From Mesorhizobium sp. (lineage in GTDB: Bacteria; Pseudomonadota; Alphaproteobacteria; Rhizobiales; Rhizobiaceae), in the NCBI RefSeq assembly GCF_016793485.1, contig NZ_JAEULZ010000027.1:1-55907 (forward strand): a DNA stretch of 55,907 nucleotides, given 5' to 3'. The notes under the pieces are model-generated. The model made no database searches. It was not told the DNA's origin and saw only the letters and a program-made list of their open reading frames with translations. A program made the translations under genes and the position numbers. How positions within the stretch are numbered: position 1 is the first letter of the stretch; the number at the start of each line of letters is the position of its first letter. Below, piece after piece: positions 1 through 8,379 of this stretch.

Positions 1-141
1 CAGCATCTCGCCGGCATGAAGGACTCGAAGGTCATCGTCGCCATCAACAAGGACGAGGAAGCGCCGATCTTCCAGGTCGCGGACTACGGCCTCGTCGGCG
101 ACCTCTTCACAATCCTACCAGAACTCGAAAAGGCGCTTTGA
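1..141 (+). CDS. etfA: electron transfer flavoprotein subunit alpha, C-terminal end (partial)
   Basis: Only the last 46 codons are present, in frame from base 1 to a TGA at 139-141. The peptide includes [20 protein letters not shown] and then [10 protein letters not shown], the conserved C-terminal FAD-binding segment of EtfA. The family passes electrons from acyl-CoA dehydrogenases to ETF-ubiquinone oxidoreductase in the cytoplasm. The next gene is a 3-hydroxyacyl-CoA dehydrogenase, so fatty-acid oxidation context is preserved. The beta subunit is presumably upstream, outside the window. Identity is firm although only the tail is visible. Confidence 0.93.
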   Translation, partial: QHLAGMKDSKVIVAINKDEEAPIFQVADYGLVGDLFTILPELEKAL

Positions 142-171
142 CGCCTTCTAGAGGCTTGTATTAAATTCATG

Positions 172-205
172 AGGGCCGGGGTGGACGAAGTCGCCCCGGC
201 CCTTT
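172..205 (+). terminator. terminator-like hairpin after etfA
   Basis: A 10-bp perfect stem (AGGGCCGGGG at 172-181 with CCCCGGCCCT at 194-203) surrounds a 12-nt loop and is followed by only a short T run. It lies 30 bp past the etfA stop and before the next gene. It could end or attenuate etfA transcription. The weak T tract makes full termination uncertain. Confidence 0.6.
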
Positions 206-259
206 AGTTTGTGCGCTGCACAAAAAATAGGCGGGCATAAGCCCGACGGGATCAGGAAA

Positions 260-1135
260 ATGGCGATCGAAACTGTTGGCATCATCGGCGCAGGGCAGAT
301 GGGCGGCGGCATCGCGCAGGTCAGCGCGGCTTCCGGCTACAAGGTCATGCTCTATGACATTTCGGCCGACCGCGTCGAAAAGGGGCTGGCGACCATCAGC
401 GGCAACCTCGCGCGCATGGTGTCTTCGGGCAAGTTGACCGAGGAGGCGCGCAAGGACGCGCTTTCGCACATCTCGCCCGCGACTGAACTTGGCGCGCTGG
501 CCTCGTGCGATCTCGTCATCGAGGCAGCCACTGAGGACGAGGCGGTCAAGCGCAAGATCTACGCGCAGCTCTGCCCGCACCTGAACCCGCAGGCGATCCT
601 CGCCACCAACACCTCGTCCATCTCGATCACGCGGCTTGCCGCGGCGACGGACCGGCCGGAACGCTTCATGGGCGTGCACTTCATGAACCCGGTGCCGGTG
701 ATGAAGCTCGTCGAGCTGGTGCGCGGCATCGCGACCGACGACACGACCTTCGAGGCCGCGCGCGTCTACGCCGCCAAGCTCGACAAGACCGTCACGGTGT
801 CCGAAGATTTCCCGGCCTTCATCGTCAACCGCATCCTGCTGCCGATGATCAACGAGGCCATCTACACGCTTTATGAGGGCGTCGGCAGCGTCGAGGCCAT
901 CGACACCGCGATGAAGCTCGGCGCCAACCATCCGATGGGGCCGTTGCAACTCGCCGACTTCATTGGCCTCGACACCTGCCTATCGATCATGCAGGTCCTG
1001 CACGACGGACTGTCTGACTCCAAGTACCGGCCATGTCCGCTGCTGGTGAAGTATGTCGAGGCCGGCTGGCTCGGCCGCAAGACCGGGCGTGGCTTCTACG
1101 ACTACCGCGGCGAGCACCCGGTGCCGACGCGGTAG
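260..1135 (+). CDS. 3-hydroxybutyryl-CoA / 3-hydroxyacyl-CoA dehydrogenase
   Basis: A 291-aa protein. The N-terminal Rossmann fold shows [14 protein letters not shown] at about residues 7-20 for NAD binding. The centre has [11 protein letters not shown] and [15 protein letters not shown], with the catalytic His in the latter. The C-terminal helical domain includes [18 protein letters not shown]. Length and motifs match FadB2/Hbd-type enzymes that interconvert 3-hydroxyacyl-CoA and acetoacetyl-CoA in beta-oxidation or PHB metabolism. I chose the ATG at 260, preceded by an AGGA, over an in-frame ATG at 209 because the Rossmann motif then starts at the usual distance. It follows etfA in the same direction. 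Substrate chain length cannot be read from the sequence. Confidence 0.95.
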   Translation: MAIETVGIIGAGQMGGGIAQVSAASGYKVMLYDISADRVEKGLATISGNLARMVSSGKLTEEARKDALSHISPATELGALASCDLVIEAATEDEAVKRKIYAQLCPHLNPQAILATNTSSISITRLAAATDRPERFMGVHFMNPVPVMKLVELVRGIATDDTTFEAARVYAAKLDKTVTVSEDFPAFIVNRILLPMINEAIYTLYEGVGSVEAIDTAMKLGANHPMGPLQLADFIGLDTCLSIMQVLHDGLSDSKYRPCPLLVKYVEAGWLGRKTGRGFYDYRGEHPVPTR

Positions 1136-1147
1136 TAGTTGCAACTC

Positions 1148-1177
1148 GGGCGGGTCGCCTTGAGAGCAGACCCGCCC
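1148..1177. terminator. palindrome between convergent genes
   Basis: GGGCGGGTC at 1148-1156 pairs perfectly with GACCCGCCC at 1169-1177 around a 12-nt loop. It sits in the 61-bp gap between the dehydrogenase (plus) and the small minus-strand gene, where a bidirectional terminator would be expected. There is no clear T run on either side, so the role is inferred. Confidence 0.5.
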
Positions 1178-1196
1178 CAGTCCGGCTCGGAGGCGA

Positions 1197-1550
1197 CTAG
1201 CCTTCCTTGAGCGCCTTGGCGATCTTCAGCTCACTCTTGAAGTACGACTTCCAGGAATCTCCCATCATCGAGCGCCTGACAAAGCGCAGGAAATCGGTTG
1301 ATGAATCGATTTCCTCATCGAGCATCGTTGCATAATTTGTGGGTGACGCATCGATGAGAGCTTGGTTGAGGTCCTGTAGTTCCTTAAATGACCCGCGCCA
1401 GTCTTTAGCAATCTGACGTCCCAGGGAGCCGGTGGGCAGGCTCCTCATATACTTGTCGGTAACATCGAACAGCGCCGCCAGAAGTGTGTTTTCCTGCTGC
1501 AGCGCTTGCTTACCAACGGGATAGTCCGCAGTGTTTGCCTTGGTCACCAT
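1197..1550 (-). CDS. small helical protein of unknown function (117 aa)
   Basis: I do not recognise this protein. It is rich in predicted helix-forming residues, has no Cys, no signal peptide and no obvious TM segment, and carries acidic and basic stretches (MLDEEIDSSTDFLRFVRRS). It superficially resembles phasin-like helical proteins but lacks anything diagnostic. The start was set at the ATG at 1550 because a strong GAGGAGAAGG lies just upstream; an in-frame ATG 27 nt earlier would put that ribosome site inside the gene. It begins 23 bp after the stop of the hydrolase gene, so it is probably the third gene of the cyclase-hydrolase operon. Confidence 0.7.
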   Translation of the reverse strand: MVTKANTADYPVGKQALQQENTLLAALFDVTDKYMRSLPTGSLGRQIAKDWRGSFKELQDLNQALIDASPTNYATMLDEEIDSSTDFLRFVRRSMMGDSWKSYFKSELKIAKALKEG

Positions 1551-1573
1551 TTCCCTTCTCCTCTGATTTGCCT

Positions 1574-2572
1574 TCACCTCTCTTTGTTCAGTCGCATGAT
1601 GAGGCAGGAGAGCGCTGCCCCGGATTTCAGGAATTCGGAAAGATTGAAGATGCGCAGTTCGAGCCCTCGATCGGCGCAGATTTTCTCCAGCTTGGCGATC
1701 TTGCGTTTCTCGCTCGGATACCAGGGGTGGTGGCGGCCGAAATCCTCGATCGGGGAATCGCAGAGCAGATGGTTTCCCAGCATCAGGCCATTCGTCATGC
1801 CGGAGCGGACGTTCTCGACCGTTGCGTCGACGATGTTGCAGCGGCGCTCGATGGCGCGCAGGGCTTCCGGCGCGGTCTTCCTGCGCGAAAGCAGGACTTC
1901 CTCCTCGTTGAGGAACAGCAGGCAGCAGTCGAGATGGTAGAGATGGTCGTCGATGATGGGGTAGGGGATGATCTCCATCCCGAATTTCTCCGCGAACCAG
2001 TGCAGCGCCGACTCGGAGGTGCGCAGGCCATGCGCGCCGACATACAGGTTGCCGCGCACATGCTTGAGGTCCGCTTCGCCTTCGAAGAAGAATTCTTCGC
2101 GTCGGAAGCTGCGCGGAGGCAGGCGGACATCGAAATCGAACAAGCGGAAGAATGCGGCTCCGATCGCGGCTTCTCCGACGCGCGGCGGCGAGCGAAAGCG
2201 CGACACCACCACCGTCTCGCGCTCCAGATGCGGCAGGACCACGCCGAGGTTCGCGACATAGGGCTGGTCCTGCAGGCCCGGCCTGCTCGGCAACAGGTAG
2301 ATCACCGCGCGCGAGGCGATGAAGCGGTAGAGTTCGAGGAATTGCGCGGTCGCCTTGCGGCGATCGACGAGGCGGTTGTCCATGGCTTCCATCAGGACAT
2401 TGTTCGGTTCGTCGGCGGAAAGCCAGAGCGGAAGGCTCATCAGGAATGCCGGGCGTCCCAGCGTTCGCAGCGACAGCGGCTCCGCGGACGGCGTGACGCC
2501 ATTCGAGACCGCCGCGCCTTGCACGAGCGGTTCCGCGTCGAGGATGCCGGCTGCCCCCTCCCTGCGCATCAT
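1574..2572 (-). CDS. amidinotransferase / DDAH-superfamily hydrolase
   Basis: A 332-aa protein of the guanidino-group-modifying superfamily (arginine deiminase, dimethylargininase, amidinotransferase). Visible landmarks in family order are SADEPNNVLMEA near residue 52, FFFEGEADLK at 161-170, then VGAHGLRTS. Next is LYHLDCCLLFL at 211-221, with the likely catalytic His213. SGAALSCLIMRL near the C-terminus carries the likely nucleophile Cys323. The family attacks the guanidinium carbon of arginine-like substrates through that Cys. The substrate is not determinable here; citrulline- or methylarginine-hydrolysing relatives exist. The ATG overlaps the upstream cyclase stop in ATGA, implying translational coupling. 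A longer open frame upstream is only a shadow of the cyclase. Confidence 0.8.
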   Translation of the reverse strand: MMRREGAAGILDAEPLVQGAAVSNGVTPSAEPLSLRTLGRPAFLMSLPLWLSADEPNNVLMEAMDNRLVDRRKATAQFLELYRFIASRAVIYLLPSRPGLQDQPYVANLGVVLPHLERETVVVSRFRSPPRVGEAAIGAAFFRLFDFDVRLPPRSFRREEFFFEGEADLKHVRGNLYVGAHGLRTSESALHWFAEKFGMEIIPYPIIDDHLYHLDCCLLFLNEEEVLLSRRKTAPEALRAIERRCNIVDATVENVRSGMTNGLMLGNHLLCDSPIEDFGRHHPWYPSEKRKIAKLEKICADRGLELRIFNLSEFLKSGAALSCLIMRLNKER

Positions 2573-4509
2573 GGCGGCAGACCCACCCGTTGGAAGGCCA
2601 CGATCCATCTGTCGATCAGTTCGGGCGATTGGTAGGGAAACGTCTCCTCCAGATAGGCGCGGTGAGCCGCCATCGAGAATTCCGGGTCCAGCGCCAGGAT
2701 TTTCTTCGCGACCGCGTGCGCCTTGTCCATCTGGTTGACCGCAGGGTCCGCGTAGCAAGCCGCAAGGGTCCTCAGCAGCCAGAGGTCCTCCTGGGTCTGC
2801 TGGGGATCCACGAGCCTTTCCATCGTGTCGACGCACTCTGCCGCCATGCCCGCTTCCTGATAGGCCCAGCCGAGATATTCGGCGTACCAGCGATCGTAGA
2901 AAGGGTTGCGGCTCATAGCTTCCCTCAACTGGTCGATCGCCTGTTGCGGCCTGCCGACATAGATCAGCAGGCTGGCCATCTCCGCCATGAGTTCCGCGTC
3001 GTTCGGATTCATCTGGCGGGCCTTGTTGTAGGCCGCCTCCGCCTTGTCCTGTTCCCACGAATAGAGGTACGACCAGCCGAGGGCCCAGTATCCGCGATAG
3101 TCCTTTTCGTCGAGTTCGACGGCTTTCTTCGACAGCTCGAGCGCCTTGGCCACAGCCTCTTCGTACTGGTCGGTCCAATCGTATTCGTAGTCGAGCGCGT
3201 AGGTCCATGCGAGGCCGGCATAGGCGCGGGCATAGCCGGGGTCCGCATTGCGGGCGGTCTCGAAGAGGCGGCGTGCTTCCTTGTTGCTCTCGGGCGTGAA
3301 CTTGTACCACTCGTGCCAACCCTGCATGAGGTAGTCGTAGGCCGCCCAGTTGCCCGCCGGCTTGCGCGCCAGTCGCTTGAGTTCGGCTTCGGCCATGACA
3401 CCGGTGGTGCCCATCAGCGTGCCGGCGATGGTCCGGGTGATCTCGTCTTGGATATCGAAGATGCGGTTCTGGCTGCGGTCGTAGCGCTCGGCCCAGAGGT
3501 TTTCGCCGCTGGCCGTGTCGATAAGCTGGACAGTGATGCGCACGGCGTTGTCGGATTTCTGGATTCCGCCCTCGAGAACGTAGTTGACGCCGAGATCGGA
3601 GCGCACGATCTGAGGCGAGACCACCTTGTCACGGTAGTAGACGGATGCGCTGCGCGAGGCGACGTAGAGCCCCGGAAACTTCGCGAGGTCGGTGATCAGG
3701 TCCTCGTTGATGCCTTCGGCGAAATAGTCCTGTGCGACATCGGCGCTCAGGTTACGGAATGGCATCACGGCAATCGATGCCTTGCCGGACGGGACACGCG
3801 CATCCTTTCCGTCGATCAACTCGAAGCGCCAAGCTGCGACCAGAGCGCAAAGCAACACGAGCGGGACTGCGCCAAGCAGCAACAGCCGCCGTCCGACGCG
3901 CCTGCGTCGTCGTGGCAATGCCAGCCCCGCATCTTCGCTGACGCGATAGACGTCGATCGGATCGGCGATGTTCTTGATCGCGCGTTCGCCGACATATTCA
4001 AAGCCGAGGCCGCTGCGTTTCCCCACCTGCTCGACCACACCGGCGGAGACAAAGACATCGCCCGGGTCGCAAAGCGCTTGCAGGCGGGCGGCAACGATGA
4101 CGCCGGTCCCGTAGAGGTCGTCGTCCTCGACGATGACTTCGCCGACATTGACGCCGATGCGAAACACGATCTGGCGATCTTCCGGCCGCTCGGCATTCCA
4201 CGTCGCGGCTGCCTGCTGCACCCGGAACGAGCAGCGGACGGCATCGATCGAACTCGGAAATTCCAGCAGTGCGCCATCGCCGGTCAATTTAACCGTGCGG
4301 CCGTGGTGGCTCGCGATCAGCGGGTCGACGGTGCCGAGCCTGAATTCCCTGAGCGCCTCGTGGGTGCCGGCCTCGTCGAGTTCCATGAGGCGGCTGTAGC
4401 CGACGACATCGACCGAGACGACCGCGACAAGGCGACGATCTCCCACCGTCCCGGCTGCGGCGCCCGCGCCGGGATCGACTGGTCCAACATTGGGCTGTTG
4501 GTTCGCCAT
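2569..4509 (-). CDS. class III adenylate/guanylate cyclase domain protein with TM segment, TolB-like region and TPRs
   Basis: A 646-aa protein. An N-terminal class III cyclase domain (about residues 20-190) is followed by a basic stretch and one TM segment (LLLLGAVPLVLLCALVAAW). After that comes a TolB-N-like region (SIAVMPFRNLS to VYYRD) and several TPRs to the C-terminus. This is the common rhizobial cyclase-TPR architecture. Metal-binding Asp residues are present (VVSVDVVGYS, KLTGDGALLEF), as are the adenine-specifying Lys and Asp. However, the transition-state Asn of the usual GVNVAARLE motif is Ile here (GVIVAARLQ, codon 4096-4098), so catalysis may be impaired. The start at 4509 has GGAGG upstream; an ATG at 4533 is alternative. 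It heads a unit with the hydrolase. Confidence 0.88.
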   Translation of the reverse strand: MANQQPNVGPVDPGAGAAAGTVGDRRLVAVVSVDVVGYSRLMELDEAGTHEALREFRLGTVDPLIASHHGRTVKLTGDGALLEFPSSIDAVRCSFRVQQAAATWNAERPEDRQIVFRIGVNVGEVIVEDDDLYGTGVIVAARLQALCDPGDVFVSAGVVEQVGKRSGLGFEYVGERAIKNIADPIDVYRVSEDAGLALPRRRRRVGRRLLLLGAVPLVLLCALVAAWRFELIDGKDARVPSGKASIAVMPFRNLSADVAQDYFAEGINEDLITDLAKFPGLYVASRSASVYYRDKVVSPQIVRSDLGVNYVLEGGIQKSDNAVRITVQLIDTASGENLWAERYDRSQNRIFDIQDEITRTIAGTLMGTTGVMAEAELKRLARKPAGNWAAYDYLMQGWHEWYKFTPESNKEARRLFETARNADPGYARAYAGLAWTYALDYEYDWTDQYEEAVAKALELSKKAVELDEKDYRGYWALGWSYLYSWEQDKAEAAYNKARQMNPNDAELMAEMASLLIYVGRPQQAIDQLREAMSRNPFYDRWYAEYLGWAYQEAGMAAECVDTMERLVDPQQTQEDLWLLRTLAACYADPAVNQMDKAHAVAKKILALDPEFSMAAHRAYLEETFPYQSPELIDRWIVAFQRVGLPP

Positions 4510-4649
4510 CGTCGCGGACCCTCCGAACCGCATCTTGCGGAGGACGCATTTTCAACGATGAGGCTAGCAGATAGCGGATCGGCTGAGAACTCCCCGCCAT
4601 CCGGCATGGTTTCCAGTGGGATCGTTCCGTGGGCCGTCCGGTGAAAAAC

Positions 4650-5339
4650 TCAGCCGCCGGTCGCGGTGGCGATCAGCTTCGCGGCGTCGGTTCCGGCCCA
4701 TTCCGCAGGGCCATTCATATGGGCGAGCAGGCAACCTTGCTCGTCGATCAGCAGCGTGACCGGCAAGCCGAGCGCCAGCCCACGCTTCTTCAGGTCATTG
4801 AACAGCGCAAGCGTGTTGTCGCGATAAGCGCCTAGCGTATCGATACCCGTTTCGGCGATGAACTTCTTCGGCTTGGTGTCGTCGCCGGTGTCGACATTGA
4901 CGGCGATCACCTCGAAAGTGTCGCTGCCCTTATCCTTCTGGAGCGCGTTCAACGCGGGCATCTCTTCGCGGCAGGGCGCGCACCATGTCGCCCAGAGATT
5001 GAGCAGTACGGTCTTTCCCGTCCGGTCGGCGAGCGTCATCGGCGTTCCGTCCGGTGCGTTGAACGCAAGCGCCTTCAGCGATTGCGGCGGATCGGCCGGC
5101 AGCATGGCGGCGACATCGCCGGTCGCCGCCTCGGCCACCTGCTTTGCGCGATCCACCTTTGCCGCGCAGGTGTCGGGCCCCACATCACCTGCCGCAACCA
5201 CCGCCGGCGGCTCGTGCTGCGTGTTGCCAGCGATGCGGCTCGTGGCATATACCGCCACCGCGCCGGCAAGCGCGCCCGCGACCCCCGCAATGAGGATCGG
5301 ACGCTGCGCCGGGAACATCGATCTTTTCTTTTCGGCCAT
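4650..5339 (-). CDS. tlpA: membrane-anchored thioredoxin-like thiol:disulfide protein (TlpA family)
   Basis: A 229-aa protein with an N-terminal membrane anchor (about residues 13-31) and a periplasmic thioredoxin fold. The active site WCAPC has Cys120 and Cys123, and the cis-Pro segment is GLPVTLLI. Two further Cys residues (Cys58 and one in DEQGCLLAHM) match the extra structural disulfide known in Bradyrhizobium TlpA. That protein reduces the copper site and chaperones needed for cytochrome oxidase assembly; the same role is inferred here. Only 38 bp separate its start from the divergent argH start, so promoters must overlap. A second in-frame ATG at 5318 is possible; neither has a strong ribosome site. 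Confidence 0.9.
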   Translation of the reverse strand: MAEKKRSMFPAQRPILIAGVAGALAGAVAVYATSRIAGNTQHEPPAVVAAGDVGPDTCAAKVDRAKQVAEAATGDVAAMLPADPPQSLKALAFNAPDGTPMTLADRTGKTVLLNLWATWCAPCREEMPALNALQKDKGSDTFEVIAVNVDTGDDTKPKKFIAETGIDTLGAYRDNTLALFNDLKKRGLALGLPVTLLIDEQGCLLAHMNGPAEWAGTDAAKLIATATGG

Positions 5340-5377
5340 AGAAGCAACCCACGAAATTCAGGCGTCCGGTTATCACG

Positions 5378-6790
5378 ATGAGCGACAGCAAGACCAGTAA
5401 CATAGCTGGCAACCAGATGTGGGGCGGACGTTTTGCCTCAGGTCCGGCGGCAATCATGCAGGCGATCAACGCCTCGATATCGTTCGACAAGAAGCTTTTC
5501 GCCGAGGATATCCGCGGCTCGATCGCCCATTCCGAGATGCTCGCCGAACAGGGCATCATCACCAAGGCCGATCAGAAGAAGATCGCCAAGGGACTGAAGA
5601 CGATCCTCGGCGAGATCGAAGCCGGCACGTTCGCGTTCTCCGAAAAGCTGGAGGACATCCACATGAACGTGGAGGCGCGCCTTGCCGAGCTGATCGGACC
5701 CGCTGCCGGTCGGCTGCATACGGCGCGCTCGCGCAACGACCAGGTCGCCGTCGACTTCCGGCTCTGGACCAAGAACGAATTTTTGCGCGTCGCCGAGGCG
5801 CTGAAGGGGTTGATCGCGGCTTTCCTCGAACGCGCGGAGGACCATGCGGCAAGCGTCATGCCCGGCTTCACCCACATGCAGGCTGCGCAGCCGGTGATTT
5901 TCGGCCACCACTGCATGGCCTATGTCGAGATGTTCGCGCGCGACCTGTCGCGGGTGAAGGATGCGGTCGAGCGCATGAACGAAAGCCCGCTCGGCGCTGC
6001 GGCGCTGGCCGGCACCGGCTTCCCGATCGACCGCCATATGACGGCAAAAGCGCTCGGCTTCCGCGAGCCGACGCGCAACTCGCTGGATTCGGTTTCCGAC
6101 CGCGATTACGCGCTCGAATTCCTGTCGGTGGCCGCGATCTGCGCCACGCACCTGTCGCGGCTGGCCGAGGAAATCGTCATCTGGTCGACGCCGCAATTCG
6201 GCTTCGTCCGTCTCTCGGACAGCTTCTCGACCGGTTCCTCGATCATGCCGCAGAAGAAGAATCCGGACGCGGCCGAACTGGTGCGCGCCAAGACGGGCCG
6301 CATCAACGGCCATCTGGTCGGTCTGCTCACCGTCATGAAGGGCCTGCCGCTGACCTACTCGAAGGACATGCAGGAAGACAAGGAAGCGGTGTTCGACGCC
6401 GCCGAGACGCTCGATCTCATGCTGGCGGCGATGACGGGCATGGTCCGCGACATGACGATCGACACCGCCGCCATGAAACGCGCGGCAGGCGCGGGTTTCT
6501 CGACGGCCACCGACCTTGCCGACTGGCTGGTGCGAACGCTGAACCTGCCCTTCCGTGAGGCGCATCACGTCACGGGACGCGCCGTTGCGCTGGCTGAGGC
6601 GAAGAAGACCGGGCTGGAGAAGCTCGCTCTTGCCGATCTTCAGGCGATCCATCCGGGCATCACCGCCGACGTGTTCTCGGTGCTCTCGGTCCAGAATTCG
6701 GTGAAGAGCCGCACCAGCTACGGCGGCACCGCACCCTCCGAGGTCCGCAAACAGGTCCGCGCCTGGAAGAAGCGACTGGCGAAGCTTTGA
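5378..6790 (+). CDS. argH: argininosuccinate lyase
   Basis: A 470-aa cytoplasmic enzyme for the last step of arginine synthesis, cleaving argininosuccinate to arginine and fumarate. The fumarase/aspartase-superfamily signature [15 protein letters not shown] lies at about residues 285-299 and contains the catalytic Ser loop. Other conserved segments are [16 protein letters not shown] and [12 protein letters not shown]. The length is normal for ArgH. It is divergent from tlpA and leads a probable argH-lipoprotein-lysA unit (gaps of 84 and 23 bp). The MWGGRF motif of ArgH N-termini is present at about residues 14-19, which supports the chosen start. Confidence 0.97.
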   Translation: MSDSKTSNIAGNQMWGGRFASGPAAIMQAINASISFDKKLFAEDIRGSIAHSEMLAEQGIITKADQKKIAKGLKTILGEIEAGTFAFSEKLEDIHMNVEARLAELIGPAAGRLHTARSRNDQVAVDFRLWTKNEFLRVAEALKGLIAAFLERAEDHAASVMPGFTHMQAAQPVIFGHHCMAYVEMFARDLSRVKDAVERMNESPLGAAALAGTGFPIDRHMTAKALGFREPTRNSLDSVSDRDYALEFLSVAAICATHLSRLAEEIVIWSTPQFGFVRLSDSFSTGSSIMPQKKNPDAAELVRAKTGRINGHLVGLLTVMKGLPLTYSKDMQEDKEAVFDAAETLDLMLAAMTGMVRDMTIDTAAMKRAAGAGFSTATDLADWLVRTLNLPFREAHHVTGRAVALAEAKKTGLEKLALADLQAIHPGITADVFSVLSVQNSVKSRTSYGGTAPSEVRKQVRAWKKRLAKL

Positions 6791-6874
6791 TCGTGCTGGC
6801 GGATTTGCCGGATGCAAAGGCAAAAAAACTTCGCTACAAGCAGCGAACGGATTTCTGATCGGACGGATGGCTCG

Positions 6875-7081
6875 ATGAACGGCAGCAGGATTTTCGCGGC
6901 GATCGCCTTGGTCTTGGCGGCAAGCGTCATCGCCGGCTGCGGTCGCAAGTCGGGCCTCGATACGCCGTATCAGGCGCAGGTCGATGCGCGCAAGGAAGCC
7001 GAGAGGACCGGCGGTGCGTTGCCGCCGGAACCGGAGAAACCGGTCGAGGACAGGAAGTTCATTCTCGACCCGCTTCTCTAA
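6875..7081 (+). CDS. small lipoprotein, LptM/YifL-like
   Basis: A 68-aa protein with a lipoprotein signal peptide: basic start, hydrophobic AAIALVLAASVIAG and the lipidated Cys in VIAGCG. A short charged, proline-rich tail follows and ends FILDPLL. Small lipoproteins in just this place, between argH and lysA, are typical of Proteobacteria. The LptM family assists assembly of the LPS translocon LptD; assignment here rests on size, lipobox, GLDTPY-like segment and position. I chose the ATG at 6875 because the signal peptide begins there; the open frame extends to 6812 but that part is not signal-like. Confidence 0.85.
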   Translation: MNGSRIFAAIALVLAASVIAGCGRKSGLDTPYQAQVDARKEAERTGGALPPEPEKPVEDRKFILDPLL

Positions 7082-7104
7082 ACACCTCTTGTTCCTGACC
7101 GGCC

Positions 7105-8370
7105 ATGAACCATTTCCATTATCGTGACGGCGTCCTGCACGCCGAGGACGTGTCCATCCCGTCGATTGCGGCGGCTGTCGGCACGCCGTTCTATTGCTAT
7201 TCGACCGCTACCCTGACGCGCCACTACCACGTCTTCTCCAAGGCGTTTTCGGGCATGGACAGCCTCGTCTGCTATGCCATGAAGGCAAACTCCAACCAGG
7301 CAGTCATCCGCACGCTGGCAAAGCTTGGCGCCGGCGCGGACGTGGTGTCGGAAGGCGAGTTGCGCCGTGCGCTGGCCGCCGGCATTCCTGCAAACAAGGT
7401 CGTATTCTCGGGCGTCGGCAAGACGGCGCGCGAGATCGATTTCGCGCTCGACGCGGGCATCCTCTGCTTCAATGTCGAATCCGAGCCGGAACTGGAGCTG
7501 CTGTCGGCCCGCGCCATGCGGCTCGGCATCATCGCGCCGGTGTCCCTGCGCATCAACCCGAATGTCGATGCGAAGACCCATAGGAAGATTTCGACCGGCA
7601 AGAAGGAAGACAAGTTTGGCATCCCGTGGGAGCGCGCCCGCGCCGTCTATGGCCGCGCCGCCGACCTGCCGAACCTCAAGGTCTCCGGCATCGACATGCA
7701 TATCGGCAGCCAGATCACCGATCTGGAGCCTTTCGATTCCGCCTTTGCCCTGCTCGCCGAACTGGTCGCGACGCTGAAGGCGGACGGTCACGATATCCGC
7801 CATGTCGATCTCGGCGGCGGGCTGGGCGTTCCCTACCGCACCGACAACGATCCGCCGCCCTTGCCAGATGCCTACGGGGAGATCGTCAACCGCCGCATCG
7901 GGCCGCTTGGCGTGAAGGTGCTGTTCGAGCCCGGCCGGCTGATCGTCGGCAATGCCGGCATACTGGTCGCGGAAGTGATCTACACGAAGGAAGGCGACGC
8001 GCGGAACTTCCTCATCGTCGACGCGGCGATGAACGATCTCGTCCGCCCGACTCTCTATGATGCCTTCCACGACATCAGGCCCGTGGTCGAGCAGCAGTCG
8101 GATGCGCCGCGCCTGCGTGTCGATGTGGTCGGCCCTGTCTGCGAGACGGGCGATTTCCTCGGCCTCGACCGCGACCTGCCCAGGCTGAAGTCCGGCGACA
8201 TGATCGCGGTCGGCACGGCAGGCGCCTATGGCGCTGTCCAGTCCGGCACCTACAATTCACGTCTGCTCGTCCCCGAAGTCCTTGTCGACGGCGACCGCTT
8301 CCATGTCGTGCGCCCGCGCGGAACCTACGAGGAACTGATCGCCCTCGATTCCGTGCCGGACTGGCTTTAG
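7105..8370 (+). CDS. lysA: diaminopimelate decarboxylase
   Basis: A 421-aa PLP enzyme of the alanine-racemase-fold group IV decarboxylases, making lysine from meso-diaminopimelate. The PLP lysine is Lys60 in VCYAMKANSNQ. The glycine-rich phosphate-binding loop HVDLGGGLGVPY and the conserved FEPGRLIVGNAG follow. GPVCETGDFL supplies the active-site Cys of the partner subunit near the C-terminus. Full length for LysA. It is third in the argH-lipoprotein-lysA unit, 23 bp after the lipoprotein stop. Together with lysC at 35.5 kb it covers the two ends of lysine biosynthesis in this window. Confidence 0.97.
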   Translation: MNHFHYRDGVLHAEDVSIPSIAAAVGTPFYCYSTATLTRHYHVFSKAFSGMDSLVCYAMKANSNQAVIRTLAKLGAGADVVSEGELRRALAAGIPANKVVFSGVGKTAREIDFALDAGILCFNVESEPELELLSARAMRLGIIAPVSLRINPNVDAKTHRKISTGKKEDKFGIPWERARAVYGRAADLPNLKVSGIDMHIGSQITDLEPFDSAFALLAELVATLKADGHDIRHVDLGGGLGVPYRTDNDPPPLPDAYGEIVNRRIGPLGVKVLFEPGRLIVGNAGILVAEVIYTKEGDARNFLIVDAAMNDLVRPTLYDAFHDIRPVVEQQSDAPRLRVDVVGPVCETGDFLGLDRDLPRLKSGDMIAVGTAGAYGAVQSGTYNSRLLVPEVLVDGDRFHVVRPRGTYEELIALDSVPDWL

Positions 8371-8379
8371 ATCGCGGCG

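Noticed and set aside
2590-4644. Long plus-strand open frame antisense to the cyclase gene (684 aa)
   Set aside because: Exactly opposite a well-supported cyclase, with no domain and no ribosome site; a GC-rich shadow.
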